This document shows, one piece after another, positions 24,880 to 25,097 of a DNA stretch of 25,097 nucleotides; position 1 is the stretch's first letter, and each line of letters begins with the position of its first letter. The notes under the pieces were generated by a model. That model was not told the DNA's origin, made no database searches, and saw only the letters and a list, made by a program, of their open reading frames with translations. The translations under genes and the position numbers were made by a program. The DNA is from an uncultured Selenomonadales bacterium (GTDB lineage Bacteria > Bacillota_C > Negativicutes > Selenomonadales > Selenomonadaceae): contig CALGGX010000060.1 in assembly GCA_937916025.1 (NCBI GenBank), forward strand, positions 1-25,097, in the 5' to 3' direction.

Positions 24880-25097
24880 ATGATCGACGACAAGTACGTC
24901 GAGGCCTTCCGCGCGCGCGCCCTCGACCCCGAGCATCCGACGATGCGCGGCACGGCCCAGAACCCCGACATCAACTTCCAGGGCCGCGAGAGCTGCGAGA
25001 AGTACTACGTCGCGACGCCCGCGATCGTCCAGAAGTACATGGACAAGCTCGCGAAGCTCACGGGTCGCGCGTACAAGGTCTACGACTACGTCGGCGC
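24880..25097 (+). CDS. nifJ: Internal fragment of pyruvate:ferredoxin oxidoreductase joined in frame
   Basis: The reading frame beginning at 24748 continues to the window end as a clear internal NifJ/PFOR segment: FRARALDPEHPTMRGTAQNP, NFQGRESCEKYY, then IVQKYMDKLAKLTGRAYK. This block comes from the middle of the ~1170-residue enzyme that converts pyruvate to acetyl-CoA with ferredoxin reduction. Seventy of 72 codons from codon 45 onward end in G or C, and about 67% of bases 24901-25080 are G+C, unlike everything upstream. I read this as an assembly misjoin rather than a true fusion. The piece could come from another organism or from a strongly codon-biased gene of the same genome. Confidence 0.85.
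   Translation, partial: MIDDKYVEAFRARALDPEHPTMRGTAQNPDINFQGRESCEKYYVATPAIVQKYMDKLAKLTGRAYKVYDYVG

Overview
The window looks like chromosomal DNA of a diderm Firmicute, most likely a member of the Negativicutes. It combines Firmicute-type housekeeping genes (two-subunit glycyl-tRNA synthetase, DnaN, HtpX) with outer-membrane genes: an LptA/OstA-like periplasmic protein, a phosphoethanolamine-transferase-like sulfatase and a LicD/glycosyltransferase locus. I cannot name the genus. Nearly all of the window carries genes. There are no rRNA, tRNA or CRISPR features and no recognisable insertion sequence.

Layout. 1-153 is an array of 7-bp repeats with an inverted arm. 229-2286 (+) is an EF-G-like GTPase of the EF-G-2 type, ending in a bidirectional terminator. 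2355-7062 (-) holds an EAL c-di-GMP phosphodiesterase with a degenerate GGDEF domain, preceded by glyQ-glyS. 7126-10561 (+) holds a BspA-type leucine-rich-repeat protein, the LptA-like protein and a DUF4422 glycosyltransferase-like protein. The promoter/leader block before the LRR gene and the one before the lptA-like gene are near-identical copies. 10545-19116 (-) is a six-gene surface-glycan operon: phosphoethanolamine transferase, GT4-HAD fusion, GT2, GT2, LicD, GT2. It lies directly downstream of dnaN (19157-20266, -), with a second 7-bp repeat array filling the junction. 20399-22699 (+) is ppx-htpX-ogt. 22800-23138 holds the wreck of a PF03773-type permease. 23223-24684 (+) is a DUF4230 membrane protein followed by a TSUP transporter. 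At 24748 an N-acetylglutamate-synthase-like GNAT gene begins, but from about 24877 the frame turns into an internal piece of pyruvate:ferredoxin oxidoreductase with very different codon use. This is probably an assembly misjoin.

How the genes fit together. The lptA-like gene, the DUF4422 gene, the three paralogous GT2 enzymes, LicD, the GT4-HAD fusion and the phosphoethanolamine transferase together suggest synthesis, decoration and export of an LPS/LOS or other surface glycan. The EAL protein, glyQS, dnaN, ppx, htpX and ogt are separate regulatory, housekeeping or stress functions.

The most interesting signals are the in-phase 7-bp repeat arrays (one running into the start of the phosphoethanolamine transferase gene), the duplicated promoter block flanking the LRR gene, the shared -35 of the glyQS/LRR divergent promoters, the GT4-HAD fusion, the decayed permease and the chimeric 3' end.
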